A stretch of DNA of 64,000 nt from assembly GCA_914767885.1 (NCBI GenBank), contig CAJZBQ010000058.1, forward strand, positions 1 through 64,000. Reading direction: 5' to 3'. The stretch is from Blepharisma stoltei. Taxonomy: Eukaryota; Ciliophora; Heterotrichea; Heterotrichida; Blepharismidae. The notes under the pieces were generated by a model. The model searched no databases and had not been told where the DNA came from. It worked only from the letters and a program-made list of their open reading frames with translations. Within the stretch, counting starts at the first letter, position 1, and the number at the start of each line of letters is the position of its first letter. This document shows, piece after piece, positions 32,837 through 44,531 of the stretch. Made by a program: the position numbers and the translations under genes.

Positions 32837-34195
32837 TTAGCTATATCGATTTCTATTCCCCATCAGCCGCTTTCTTTCAGGTATAGGCAAATAATTTATC
32901 AGTTCGTAATGCTTTACAGGAATGTTTCCTTGCCTTACGGAATAAACTGGATATGCCTGGCTGGGGTATTTTACCCTTGGAAGCTTCAAAGCTCCATAGT
33001 TATCTCTGATGAAGTTCTTGCTGAGGTTTGATTTGTGTGAGTTTGTTTCTTTGCTGATTGCTTCTTTTGTGTCTCTTCTGTTGCTGTGAAAAGAATCTAC
33101 GCGGTTTAATTTGTAAATTTTTGGCAAATTAAAATCAAATTCTCTATTAGGAGGCGGCTCGCTGTGGTTTGGCCTTCCTTCTTCTCTATATTTTGATTTT
33201 GGCAGCCTTTCAGTGACAAGCTGGATGTCTTTAGAAAATTTTATTGTCCCTAATAAATGCGAGTCATTTTCTGTTTCTTCTTCATTATTATTGTCGATGT
33301 GTTTTAAAACATGGTGCATTCGGAGTATATGTGAGCAGCTTGGCCTTTTTTTGGGGTCTAATTGTAAAAGTTGAGATATAAGCAATTGAAAATCCTGTGA
33401 AAATTCAATAGGTAAAGGTGGGTACTCTCCACGAATAACTTTTTTATACAAACCTTTCATATCTTCAGCTTGAAAAGGTGGCCTAAGAGATGCAGCCTCA
33501 TACATGACACACCCTAAGCTCCAGATATCAGATTTTATATCATAAGGGGTATCTTTTCATACCTCTGGACTTGCATAATAAGGCGTCCCTGTCTGTGTAT
33601 GCAGCATTCCTTGCTTGGTAACTTTAGAAACATTCATGTCGCCCAGCTTGACGCCTCCATCTTTCGTTAGGAAAACATTTGCACTTTTTAAGTCCCTGTG
33701 CATAATGTTAAGGTCATGTAGGGCTTTCAAACCTCTTGTGAGCCTTATAAAGAGGCTTCACAAGTAATGTTCGCTCAAATAGGTCCCTTTTTTCCGATTT
33801 TCAGATATCAATTGATATAAATCTCCACCATCTGCATATTCCATAACGATGCAGAGGCAGCCGCTATCTTCGTCGAAAAATGCATCTTTGTAGGAAATAA
33901 CATTTGTATGGTTAACACTGGCGAGGATTCTCACTTCGTTAAGAGCGTTGGTTTTTTCTTTGGCTTTTAATTTCTGCAGTTGAACTTTTTTTAAGGCGTA
34001 AATTTTAGGATGGCAAAATTTTTCTCAAAAAAAAATTTTAAAATCTTTATGATAGTAAACTATATCTGGAAATAATTGGAAAGTAAAAACTTTAATTTCC
34101 ATAATTTTGTGATCAGATGCGCGCCGTACTCGCCAAACACTACTGTAAGCCCCTTCACCAATTTTTGAGAGAGTTTCAAAATCTTTGAGAGACAT
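32837..34195 (-). CDS. NEK-type Ser/Thr protein kinase
   Basis: ATG 34195 (MSLKDFETLSKIGEGAYSSV). Catalytic elements: ALKKVQL (VAIK lysine), HRDLKSANVFL (catalytic loop), LGDMNVSKV in place of the DFG motif, GTPYYASPEVW (APE region) and SDIWSLGCVMYE. The catalytic domain is N-terminal with a basic tail of about 170 residues, as in NEKs. DMN or DLN instead of DFG is seen in some protist NEKs. Between RASDHK and IYALKKV lies about 105 nt (about 34005-34110) that is open only with TGA as Trp; it is either a 35-residue insertion or an IES. Stop is TAA 32837. NEKs usually act in cilia and basal-body control. Confidence 0.85.
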
Positions 34196-34524
34196 TAATT
34201 TTTGGATTTAAATAAGGCTGAAGTTCAATTGAAAAATAATAGCAATTCAGACTGAAAAAAATATAGACGTAATAAAAGTTATTAAAATATTATCATAATG
34301 TAAATTAAATTAAATAGCTTTAAGAGAATTAACTGTTTGCATATAATTATGATGAAATTTGAATTATAAGCTTTATTTATCAAAATAATATCGACAAATT
34401 TACAGGGTTCATTTAATTAGAAAAATGATCAAGTTTAATCGATTTTAATAAATATAGTATATCACTATGCTCATTATTACCCCATTTAAGAAGAACCTTC
34501 TTACGCTTATTGCATACTTATTTA
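34196..34524. other. Upstream region of the NEK gene
   Basis: AT-rich intergenic DNA with no gene recognised. Confidence 0.45.
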
Positions 34525-35030
34525 AAGCTAAAATAAAATAGCGACGTCACCTACCCATCCTCTCCCGGATCTGATTCGAGTTTGGGGCCTTGCTGCGGCC
34601 TGAAGTCAAGCTAAGCAGGAAACAGAGTCTACTGGTACTGGGCATTTGTATTCGGTTGGATTTTACCTTCCACATCCGGCAATGAAGACTGTGTGTCTTC
34701 CCGATGGACATTTTGGAAAAGGCTTTTTAATCCTAGAGACCACTAGTGCCGACGACAAAGGCATAGTTGCTACCGATACTAGTTAGGGAGTTTATCTCTA
34801 TCTGAAACTCTAGTCATTCAAGCAGCAGCTGTCAAATCCCTAACCTGTATACACCAAGGTCCAAGATAACATTAAGAACCAGACCGAAAGCCGGAGGAGA
34901 GCTATCTTGTTGGAAATGTTGACATACCCAGGTAGGTTCGCTAGCAGCTGAGCGAGTCTTCTGCAAAGTCTCGTCTCAGGTGAAACGTAAAATGAGGAAG
35001 ACACTAATCTTTAATTAGTGTTAATGCTAC
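34525..35030 (+). mobile_element. SINE-like element, TSD TGCATACTTATTTA
   Basis: Perfect 14-bp repeats at 34511-34524 and 35031-35044. Head AAATAAAATAGCGACGTCACC. Shares its first part with the element at 49378-49598 (GGCATTTGTATTC, GGTTTTGCTTCC/GGATTTTACCTTCC, GGCTTTTTA). Located between genes. Confidence 0.85.
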
Positions 35031-35044
35031 TGCATACTTATTTA

Positions 35045-35686
35045 GTTTATTAAATTCTATTTTGTTTTTTAATTAGCATAAGATATATATATCAGCTTTT
35101 AAAATATTTAAAGCTTTATGTCAAAAATTTAATTATAAATTTATCTTTGCCCTTGCTGTCATAAACTAAAGCTCAAGAGTTTAAAGCGGCAACAAATTAT
35201 TAACTAATTGTTTATATTTATATATTTGATCATATTTTATCACCGAAACAGCAATCGTTAAGACTCTTACAGCTGACTAAATGCAGCCAGTCAATAAATT
35301 TCTAACTGAATGAGAATTTCCAAGAAAGTTAAAAAGTGAATAATGAATAACGGTTAATAAAATGGGTTTAATTGGTACTGTTTATTTTTTCAAAAAAAAT
35401 AAATTTTTTCTAGGTAAACTTACCTGAATACTTTCAGTTAGTGAATTCGTGAAATTAAGGACTTTGTCTTCGGAATAGATATAATACCAAGTTTAAAGCT
35501 TATTGTCCTATTACTAATTTGTCTAAGCCAAGTCAATTCCCAAATAGTCTCAAAAAGGATTTTTAGACATAACAATATATATCTTTTATTTTAAATATCT
35601 TGATGATGCTAAAGATCAAAATTATAAAGAAAGCTTAAATTATCAGTGAAAGCACTAGCTATTTATATATAGAGGGTATAAACTTT
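35045..35686 (+). other. Upstream region of the Ser/Glu repeat gene; possible signal-peptide exon
   Basis: Mostly AT-rich. At about 35494-35560 a plus-strand frame reads SLKLIVLLLICLSQVNSQIVSK, which looks like a signal peptide with a cleavage site. It has no ATG in the intact sequence and is separated from the repeat frame by about 120 AT-rich bases, so a split first exon is only a suggestion. Confidence 0.35.
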
Positions 35687-38600
35687 TTGCAGCTTAAACA
35701 AAGCGAGACAGAAGGCGGAGTCCAAGCATCTGACTCGACATCAGCATCAGAAGGAGATATAACATCATCAGATCAAAATGCCAATGGTGATTCAACTGCA
35801 GATGATCCAGGAACTAGTGACGATGGTGTTGTAGATAGCCAAACTACTGATGAAAATATTGGTGATTCTGAGGAAGATGGCATTGAAAGTAGTGGGAGTC
35901 AGGATGAAGAAATTTCAGATGAAGATTTAGGAGATGCTGAGGAAGATAACAGCGAAGAAGTAGATGAAGAAAATGCTGAAGACGCTACTGAAGATGCTGA
36001 AGAGGTCAGTGAAGAGGCTGAAGAAGCTAGTGAAGAAGCAGCAGAAGAAGCTGAGGAGGCTAGCGAAGAAGCTGAGGAGGCTAGTGAAGAAGTTAGTGAA
36101 GAAGCCGAGGAGGCTAGTGAAGAAGCTGAGGAGGCTAGTGAAGAAGCTGAGGAGGCTACTGAAGAGGTTAGTGAAGAAGCTGAGGAGGCTAGTGAAGAAG
36201 CTAGTGAAGAAGTAGCAGAAGAAGCTGAAGAGGCTAGTGAAGAAGCTAGTGAAGATGCCGAAGAAGCTAGTGAAGAAGCAGAAGAAGATGCCGAAGAAAG
36301 TACATCTGAGGACACTGAAGAAACTACAGATGAGTCAGCTGAAGATTCAGAAGAAATTGAAGAAGAAAGTAGTGATGAAAGTAGTAACGATGAGGAAAGT
36401 AGCGAAGAAGATAGCAATGATGAGGAGAGCACTGAAACTAGTAGTGAAGAAGGAAGCAGTGAAGATGCAGAGGAAGAAAGTAGTGAAAGCGACTCAACGA
36501 GTGAAGAAGAATCGACTGAAAGCACTGAAGAAGAGTCAAATGAAAGTGACTCAAGTGATGAAGCATCAGAAGAAACTTCAGAAGATACCTCAGAAGAAAC
36601 TTCGGAAGATACCACAGAAGAAACATCAGAAGAAACCTCAGAAGAAACATCAGACGAAAGCTCAGAGGAAAGCTCAGATGAAACTTCAGAAGAAACCTCA
36701 GAAGAAACCTCAGAAGAAACTTCAGAAGATACAGCAGAAGATACCTCAGAAGAAACCTCAGAAGAAACCTCAGAAGAAACCTCAGAAGACACCTCAGAAG
36801 AAACTTCAGAAAATACATCAGAAGAAACTTCAGAAGAAACTTCAGAAGAAAGCTCAGAAGAAACTTCAGAAGAAAGCTCAGAAGAAACTTCAGAAGATAC
36901 CTCAGAAGAAACTTCAGAAGAAACTTCAGAAGAAACCGCAGAAGAAACCTCAGAAGAAACCTCAGAAGAAACATCAGAAGAAACCTCAGAAGAAACCTCA
37001 GAAGAAACTTCAGAAGATATCTCAGAAGATACCTCAGAGGAAACATCAGACGAAACTTCACTCCCCTCTCTGTGAGCGAACTAAACCATTGGAAAAATCC
37101 TTATTTTTTGCTCAAAAACCCACCCTCGTTAACGAGCAATACATTTTTAATATAAAAATTTATTTGAAAAAAATTTGATAGATAAGTATAATTATGATAA
37201 TAAAGTCTCTAGGTAATTCTGTTTAATTCTAAACAGCTTGCATTTTAAAATAAGAATTTTTGCAAATTAATTTTTACTTCTCAATTTTTAGATATTGGAT
37301 TTTTTTAAATTTTGAAAAAAAAGAAGCATAATTTTTTAAAATTTTGATAGAAACTTTATAATAACATTAGCGAGCGAATTTTTTCTTGTTCTCTCCAAAG
37401 GGGGAGTCAGAAGATACCTCAGAAGAAACCTCAGAAGATACCTCAGAAGAAACCTCAGAAGAAATATCGGAAGAAACATCAGAAGATACTTCAGAAGATG
37501 CCTCAGAAGATACCTCAGAGGAAACATCAGAAGAAACATTGGAAGAAACATCAGAAGAAACTTCAGAAGATACCTCAGAAGAAACCTCAGAAGAAACTTC
37601 AGAAGATACCTCAGAAGATGCCTCAGAAGATACCTCAGAAGAAACTTCAGAAGACACCTCAGAAGAAAACACAGAAGAAACTTCAGAAGAAACGTCAGAA
37701 GATACATCAGAAGAAACTTCAGAAGAAACCTCAGATGGTACATCAGAAGAAAACTCAGAGGAAAGCTCAGGGGAAAGCTCAGAGGAAACCTCAGAAGAAA
37801 GCACAGAAAATACCTCAGAAGAGACCTCAGAAGAAACCTCAGAAGATACCTCAGAAGAAACTTCAGAAGAAACTTCAGAAGATACATCAGAAGAAACATC
37901 AGAAGAAAGCTCAGAGGAAAGCTCAGAAGAAAGCTCAGAAGAAACATCAGAAGATACCTCAGAAGATACCTCAGAAAATACCTCAGAAGAAACCTCAGAA
38001 GATACATCAGAAGAAGCTAATATAAATTAAAATGATGTGGAAAAACCAACCCATCCACTTTAACACCTATAGCTAGGGAGACCCAAGAACCTTGTGGAAG
38101 AGAGGATGGCGTTCGGTGATGTATATGCGCCTAGGTTTTACTTGGTTTGGGTGAATCACAATGTCAGATTTCGGTGACCGCAGTTCATATCCGGATAGGT
38201 TTTAACTCTTGGTGTTACCCAAGCCTAACGTATATCACGGTGATCCAGCCCACTTAACTCGCCGTTCGACGAGAATCTCAGGCGACGAGGAGTTTACCCC
38301 TAGTGTGTGGCGGCAGGTGGCCCCACAACGGATCAAGGTGGAAAATGCACCCTGCGAGTGCTTCCGAGAGCTTTTCAATATAAGTTACTTACTAGCTAGC
38401 CTCAGAAGAAACTTCAGAAGATGCAACAGAAGAAACCTCAGAAGAAACGTCAGAAGAAACGTCAGAAGATACTTCAGAAGAAACCTCATCCCCTTTTAAA
38501 AACAAGTAAAAGATTTTTATGTTGATTTTTTGTTTTTTAAAAATTCATCTACAAAAATTGAAACCTAATGAATTTAATTTATAAATTATGTTTAAGAATA

Positions 38601-41600
38601 GAGTTTAGCTCTAGACTATAAAATAATTATTAATTATATGCAAAAATACTTATATAAAACAATTTTTTCTGGCTCTTAAAAGGGCTAATTTTCTTAAAAA
38701 ATAGTCATTTTTCTGATGGTTTACTCGCATTTAAGGGAGAGTCAGAAGAAAGCTCAGAAGAGAGCACAGAAGAAAGCTCTGAAGAAAGTTCTGATGAAAG
38801 CACAGAAGAATCTTCAGAAGAAAGCTCAGAAGAAAGCTCAGAAGAAACTACTGAAGAAAGTGCCGATGAGAGCGCAGATGAAAGCACAGAAGAAAGCTCA
38901 GAAGAGAGCACAGAAGAAACCTCTGAAGAAACTTCAGAAGAAAGCTCGGATGAAAGCACAGAAGAAACCTCTGAAGAAACTTCAGAAGAAACCTCACTCC
39001 CCAGTACTAACTCCCCCCCCCTCCGTGAGCGAACAAAAAAATTTTGTTCGCTCACGGAGGGGGGTTAATTTTTTTTTTTAAAAAAAATTTATATATAAAT
39101 TTTATAAAAAATATTTTTTTCGAAATTTAAAAAAATCCTAATTTGCAAAAATTGGGAAGCAAATATTAATTTAATTTGCAAAATTTATGTTTTAAAACGC
39201 AATTTGTTTAAAATTAAACAGAATTAGCTCTAGATTTCATTATACTAATTATCACTTATATATCCAAATTTTTTTCCATTTAAAATTTTTTCTATTAAAA
39301 AAATTTTTGTTCACTCACGGAGGGTGGGTTTTTGGTCAAAAAATGGCGATTTTTCTAATGGTTTTGTTCGCTCACGGATGGGGGGGGGGAGTAAGCAATT
39401 CTTGCTTATTCTTGGGGATTTTAGAAAAATTTTATTAGTAAATTTTATATCAGATAATATCAGTAATCTATTCATATAAAATTATTTTTCAAAATTTAAT
39501 GCTACAAATCCAAGAATAACCAAGAATTGCTTATTATAGAGGGGAGTCAGAAGAAACTGCCGATGAAAGTTCTGAAGAAAGTTCAGATGAAAGCTCAGAA
39601 GAAACATCTGAAGAAACCTCTGAAGAAAGCACAGAGGAAACCTCAGAAGAAGCCTCGGAAGAAAGTGCTACCGAAAGCTCTGATGAAAATTCGGAAGAAA
39701 GTTCAGAAGAAAGCTCAGAAGAAAGCACAGAAGATGCCGAAGAAGAAAGCTCTGAAAGTGAAGAAGAGAGTTCTGATAGTACGGAAGAAAGTACAACAGA
39801 GAGCTCTGAAGAAAGCACCGAAGAAAGCTCAGAAGAAAGCACAGAAGATGCCGAAGAAGAAAGCTCTAAAGATAGCACTGAAGAGACTACTGAAGAAAGT
39901 ACTGAAGAAAGTTCTGAAGAAAGCACTGAAGAAAGTTCTGATGAGAGCTCTGAAGAAAGCACCGAAGAAAGCTCTGAAGAGAGCTCTGAAGAAAGCTCTG
40001 ATGCAAACGCTGAAGAAAGCTCTGAAGAGAGCTCTGATGAAACCTCCGAAGAAAGCACTGAAGAAAGCTCTGAAGAGAGCACTGAAGAAAGCACTGAAGA
40101 AAGCACTGAAGAAAGCACTGAAGAGAGCACTCAAGAAAGCTCTGAAGAGAGCACTGAAGAAAGCTCTAGAGATAGCACTGAAGAAAGCTCTGATGAAAGC
40201 TCTGAAGAAAGCACTGAAGAAAGCACTGATGAGAGCGCAGAAGAAAGTACTGAAGAAAGCTCTGAAGAGAGCACCGATGAGAGCGCAGAAGAAAGTACTG
40301 AAGAAAGCTCTGAAGAAAGCTCTGAAGAAAGCACCGATGAGAGCACAGAAGAAAGCTCTGAAGAAAGCACCGATGAGAGCACAGAAGAAAGTACTGAAGA
40401 AAGCACTGAAGAAAGCACTGAAGAAAGCTCTGGAGATAGCACTGAAGAAAGCTCTAATGAAAGCTCTGAAGAAAGCTCTGAAGAAAGCACCGAAGAAACC
40501 TCTGATGAAAGCTCTGAAGAAAGTGCCGAAGAAAGCTCTGACGAGAGCTCTGAAGAGAGCTCTGTAGAAAGCACTGAAGAGATTACTGAAGAAAGCACCG
40601 AAGAAAGCTCTGAAGATAGCACTGAAGGTAGCAGCACTGAAGAGACTACTGAAGAAAGTACTGAAGAAAGCACCGAAGAAAGTTCTGAAGAGAGCTCTGA
40701 AGAAAGCACCGAAGAAAGCTCTGAAGAGAGCTCCGAAGATAGCAGCACTGAAGAGACTACTGAAGAAAATACTGAAGAAAGCTCTGAAGAAAGCACTGAA
40801 GAGACGACTGAAGAAAGTACTGAAGAAAGCGCTCAAAGCGAAGAAGAAAGTAGTGAGGCAGAAAATTCATCAGCAGAAACTAGCGAGGCAGAGTCTGAGA
40901 CTACAAGTGATGAAGAGTCATTACTTCCTCATTTGATAATTAACAAAATCTTTAGCTTTTAAATTTTATTTGGTTTTTAATAATAATTCATTTTTTTAAA
41001 AATGTCACAAACAAAAATTATTTAAATAATTAAACATTTAACGCATTTTTCTTTATATTTAATTAATATCCAAAATCTTTAGATTTTCTCTATGCATATT
41101 TATACATAACAAAAAAATATTTAACTTCCCCTATAACTTGGAGCAAAAAAATCCTATAATATTTTTTTAAAATTAAAAAATATAAATAGAATGCAGTATT
41201 CTTAAATTTTAATCTATTTTTATGATGAATTAATTCAAAAATTTAATCTCTACAGTTTAAAAGTTGTTTAAATGATATTCTATTTGCATTTATGAATTAA
41301 TTCTAATTTTAATATTTTCACCTATAAGACTTTCCTATTGAAGTTAAAAATAGTTTCAATTTAAAAAGGGGTAAAGTACCCAAAAATGCAGGGGAGTAAG
41401 TTAACCTTACACTTACACTTAATTAGATTATAGTTTGTCTCCCTGTCAGCATCTGAAGATCCTTATTTCTTTCCATAACGCTTCGCTCGTCCGCTTCTCC
41501 GATGATCGTATCACGACCTTCAAAGTCTTGCTTCTACCAGATATGAGACCTGAGCATACTCCCTAGTAGTCGGAAAGTTTGAGTCACATACTGTACACCA

Positions 41601-43152
41601 ACAGGGTTGCCGCCATTGAAAATTCAAAAGGGTTTAATTTTCTGGTCGATTCTTGCTAAGACGGAAATCGGTAGCCCAAGCGTAACCACTGACTTCACGC
41701 TGGGAAATAGTCCCAATTGGTCAAACGCCATTGGCGCTGCTGGGAAACCCTATCCGCATTCCGAACCCATCTCCCTTTGAGATAACAACGGTAAAGAGAA
41801 TGCGGTCGGTCAACCCATTGAGCTTATTCAAATCACGAAAAGCCTAGTCAGATGCACATATCGAACGCCAGCCTCCTTTCTCAAGGTCCCGAAGCTTTTT
41901 CGGATGTCGGCTACAGGAGTTAAATGGTGTATTGATTGACCACACCATTTTAATGTATATGAGAGTAAGTTAGCCAAGACTATAAAAAGTGTTCTTTATT
42001 GATTGTGAGTTTAGAGAGTGACACAACTGAAGCTGACTCAAGCGAAACTACAGAGTCAGCAGAAGAGTCCAGCGAAACAACCGAGACAACTGAAGCTTCA
42101 AGCGAGTCCTCAGAGTCATCTACCTCTGAATCCGACGATGTAACCCTTGAAATCCTCAACACAAACATTAATTTAAGCTTCGAGCTCAGTGCTGCATCCT
42201 CAATTTCCCAAGTAGAAAATGCTATTGACGTCAAACAAGACGAATTAGACGAGGTCAATGCAGAAATTGAAGACCTCGAAGCAGAGCTTGAAAATTATGA
42301 CTATTCTTGCTCAGAAAACACAAACTGTGGCACATGTACCAGCAACTCAGGCTGTGTATGGTGCTCTTCAGAAAACTCATGTGTTGAAGGAAACTCTGAT
42401 GGGCCTACAGACGCTTCGTGCTCTGACTATCAATATGGCCAATGCACAATAGTTGATTGTGATGCCTATACATCTTGCAGTGATTGCTTATACTATTTTA
42501 AACTAAATTTGATTTCTCTGTAGTAGTCTTGATATCATTTTTAGCTTAATATTGGAAACTGCTATTCAGATTTATGGCAAAATTTAGTATATGAAGCATA
42601 AGTACCAGTGAATGTGGCTGGTGCGGGTCCTCAGACACTTGCTACACTGCGTCTGCAGATGAGCCTGGAGACTGTTCTTCGAGCGATTTTTACCATATTG
42701 ACAGCTCATCACAAAGCACGTGCCCTGTCAGTGAAGTTGAAGACAGTGACTATGAAGTTGTATACTCAACTGAGGACGAAATAGAAGACGAAATTGAAGA
42801 ATTAGAAGCCAGAGCTGATGATCTGGAAGAAGATATTGCAAAACTAGAAGAAGACAAGGCAGAAATGGAGGCAATCATTGATGAATATTATAGCTCTTTC
42901 CTTGAAATCGGACAGAATGTGGAAGCTAAAGCAGCTCCTAAAGGGTTTACGAAGCCTGAAGGAGGAATTCCGAAAGGATTTACACCACCTGCAGGATTTA
43001 CACCACCTGAAGGATTTACACCACCTGAAGGATTTTCTATACCTGAAGGTGGAGTTCCTGATGGATTTATTCCGATCCCAACAGGAACTTGGTTTGATGT
43101 GTATTCGACTCTGATTAACAAAGTAGCGAGCTATGGGCTTGTTTTTGGATAA
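35687..43152 (+). CDS. Giant Ser/Glu/Thr-rich repeat protein with C-terminal PSI-like cysteine modules
   Basis: The frame is open from about 35687; the real start is probably upstream or in a separated exon. The bulk is acidic repeats: EEAEEASEE early (about 35980-36300), then SEETSEDT, then SEESTEES (39547-40860). Near 42140 an ordinary domain with coiled-coil character (a VKQDELDEVNAEIEDLEAEL stretch) begins. Two cysteine modules follow (CSENTNCGTCTSNSGCVWC at about 42310 and CGWCGSSDTC at about 42617), resembling PSI/plexin modules. Another coiled coil and a PEGFTPPEGF repeat precede the TAA at 43150. MITEs, two SINE-like elements and a short insert near 42490-42600 interrupt it; at three MITE sites the TCA duplication is a repeat serine codon and excision keeps the frame. 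Probably an extracellular or cortical protein; function unknown. Confidence 0.7.
37061..37406. mobile_element. MITE, family A, TSD TCA
   Basis: TCA at 37058-37060 and 37407-37409. Left end CTCCCCTCTCTGTGAGCGAAC, right end TTGTTCTCTCCAAAGGGGGAG. Inserted in a TCA serine codon of the repeat gene; removal keeps the SEETSED frame. Confidence 0.9.
38031..38396 (+). mobile_element. SINE-like element in the repeat gene
   Basis: Head AAATTAAAATGATG. The body matches the element at 20798-21341 (ACACCTATAGC, GGCGTTCGGTGATGTATAT, GGTTTTACTTGGTTTGG). Flanks share AGCTA but the exact duplication is unclear. Repeat coding resumes at about 38398. Confidence 0.65.
38489..38741. mobile_element. MITE, diverged, TSD TCA
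   Basis: TCA at 38486-38488 and 38742-38744. Ends TCCCCTTTTAAAAACAAG and TACTCGCATTTAAGGGAGAG. Inserted in a serine codon of the repeat gene with frame-preserving ends. Confidence 0.8.
38997..39546. mobile_element. Outer element of a nested pair, TSD TCA
   Basis: TCA at 38994-38996 and 39547-39549, ends CTCCCCAGTAC and ATTATAGAGGGGAG. After subtracting the inner MITE (39011-39391), what remains carries an inverted pair GCAATTCTTGCTTATTCTTGG (39395) and CCAAGAATAACCAAGAATTGC (about 39510). Inserted in a serine codon of the repeat gene. Confidence 0.8.
39011..39391. mobile_element. Inner MITE, family A full length, TSD TAA
   Basis: TAA at 39008-39010 and 39392-39394. Inverted orientation relative to the copies at 14870 and 19524: the snap-back hairpin is at the left end (39016-39065). 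Nearly identical to 46475-46859. Confidence 0.92.
40935..41124. other. AT-rich insert after the main repeat block
   Basis: Follows ...TTSDEESLLP in the repeat gene. Contains a direct repeat AAAATCTTTAG (about 40947 and 41089), consistent with a short IES next to the MITE at 41125. Confidence 0.4.
41125..41396. mobile_element. MITE, family B-like, TSD TAA
   Basis: TAA at 41122-41124 and 41397-41399. Ends CTTCCCCTATAACTTGGAGC and AGTTTCAATTTAAAAAGGGG...GCAGGGGAG. Confidence 0.78.
41407..41963 (-). mobile_element. SINE-like element, TSD AGTAAGTTARCC
   Basis: 12-bp repeats at 41395-41406 and 41964-41975 with one difference; the repeat overlaps the right end of the MITE at 41125-41396, so it inserted after that MITE. 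The tail on the left is a TTACACTTACACTTAATTAG run. The head on the right reads, minus strand, TACATTAAAATGGTG. Confidence 0.82.
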
Positions 43153-43488
43153 GAGATAATAATTAGAATTAATATTATATATTTTTGCGAAAAATAGAGT
43201 TTGAGTAAGACTTTCGTTTTTTATGCTTCAATTATGGAACGGTAATATTTTCTCTATCTAATAAAAATTAGACAAACCATAAAAATTCGTATATTTCTCT
43301 TATTCTTCCATTTTTAAATATTTTCACACAAACTCTATAAATGCCAAATGAAACAAAAATTTTCAATACAATTTTTCTTTGAATTTATTTATTTTTAAAA
43401 ACATATTTATCTGTTTTTCACTTAATTAATAATCAAAACGCTTTTATTTCTTTTGATTCCTTAATTAAATAAGAGAAATGAAATGATT
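43153..43488. other. Intergenic AT-rich region
   Basis: Nothing recognisable beyond AT-rich sequence between the repeat gene and the next SINE-like element. Confidence 0.45.
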
Positions 43489-43975
43489 TTGTTGACGAGA
43501 ATAGGATTTCGAGCCACACTCCTATGGAGCAGGTAGTATCCATCCTGATGAAACTGACCTCTGCCCCTTTTTGAAGTAGGCCTTCAGGTTTGAGGAATCT
43601 TACCGAAGAGGTAAGTTATGTTTCTCTCCGAAGATTTTCCTTTCCCTTGGAAATAGACTAGAAAGATTTTGCCTAACACATGATCTTCTCTCCTTGGGAT
43701 CATAGGGACTCTACAGGTGTAGCTCTTCCTAGAGAGCTGATTCCTTGGTCAGGGTTTAAGGTCAGAAATCCAAAAATGGTGGCATTTTGGATCAAAGGTG
43801 GTTGACGGCTAGCAAGTTTACCAGTTATGGCCAACATAACCTTTTAATTTAATTTATATAATTAGATAAGAGAAATTTTTCCTCTGTCGAACTCCGAGGT
43901 AAATGGAGGATCCAAGTCAGGCAAAGGCTATTAGGCTATCCCACCTATGGCGAGATTAATTTTTAACTAACCTTA
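43489..43975 (+). mobile_element. SINE-like element and adjoining second fragment
   Basis: Body matches the 23792 family (GAGCAGGTAGTATCCATCCTGATGAA, GAAAGATTTTGCCTAACACATG). Head AATGAAATGATTTTGTTGACGAG. AATTAGATAAGAGAAA (about 43861) resembles AATTAAATAAGAGAAA (about 43465), a likely imperfect target repeat. A second GC-rich fragment (43880-43965) ends in ACTAACCTTAATTAAATG. Confidence 0.65.
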
Positions 43976-43994
43976 ATTAAATGACTTTATAAAT

Positions 43995-44531
43995 CCATCT
44001 TATAAATATGCTGGATTGGAGAAAATTGATAAAGAATTTATAAAAATGGTCGGACAAGAGTTCAATGATGTGAAAGTCAACGTGAGCGTCAAAGTTGCTA
44101 CAATCATCTGTGGGGTGGGATTATTAGCAATCGCAATCCAAAAACTTGCTTCCTTTAATATCATCGATGTACGTGACTTTTTCCTGACACTTTACTATTT
44201 CATTTTTGCTTTTATTTCAATATGCTCAGAATTGCCTTACAAAAAGCTTTTGATGCCTTTTTACTTCTTAAGGTACTGTTTTGGCAAAGGCGCTTTCTTT
44301 TTATTTGTTGCGACTATAATTTTTGACTGGCGCTATTGGTGGTTTATCCTTATGGCTGTTCTCTATTTTATTACAGCCTGTGGGTATTTTGTGCTTGCGC
44401 TTGGGTTTAAAGAAAAACTTGTAGACAAGACAGATGAAACTGAAGAGAAAGAAGCTGGGCAGACACTAGAGCATGCAGGATTTCAGCCAGTCACGATTGA
44501 TCGTCCACAAGAAGACAAGCCAAAAGAGTAA
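43995..44531 (+). CDS. TVP15/COPI-associated-like Golgi membrane protein
   Basis: The frame is open from about 43988 (NPSYKYAGLEKIDKEF); the initiating ATG seems to lie left of the SINE-like insertion, probably near 43479. Four hydrophobic segments lie at about residues 35-55, 60-80, 95-115 and 120-140, with FYFLRYCFGKGAFFLFVATI matching the conserved GRG-aF block of the COPI-associated/TVP15 family. A hydrophilic acidic tail ends at TAA 44529. Such proteins sit in late Golgi vesicles. The family call is from motif memory. Confidence 0.6.
   Translation, partial: PSYKYAGLEKIDKEFIKMVGQEFNDVKVNVSVKVATIICGVGLLAIAIQKLASFNIIDVRDFFLTLYYFIFAFISICSELPYKKLLMPFYFLRYCFGKGAFFLFVATIIFDWRYWWFILMAVLYFITACGYFVLALGFKEKLVDKTDETEEKEAGQTLEHAGFQPVTIDRPQEDKPKE

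Noticed and set aside
35899-36792. Ser/Val-rich and Leu/Phe-rich frames opposite or overlapping the acidic repeats (also 36438-37061, 39829-40836)
   Set aside because: They are shadows of the GAAGAAACT-type repeat read in other frames or on the other strand.
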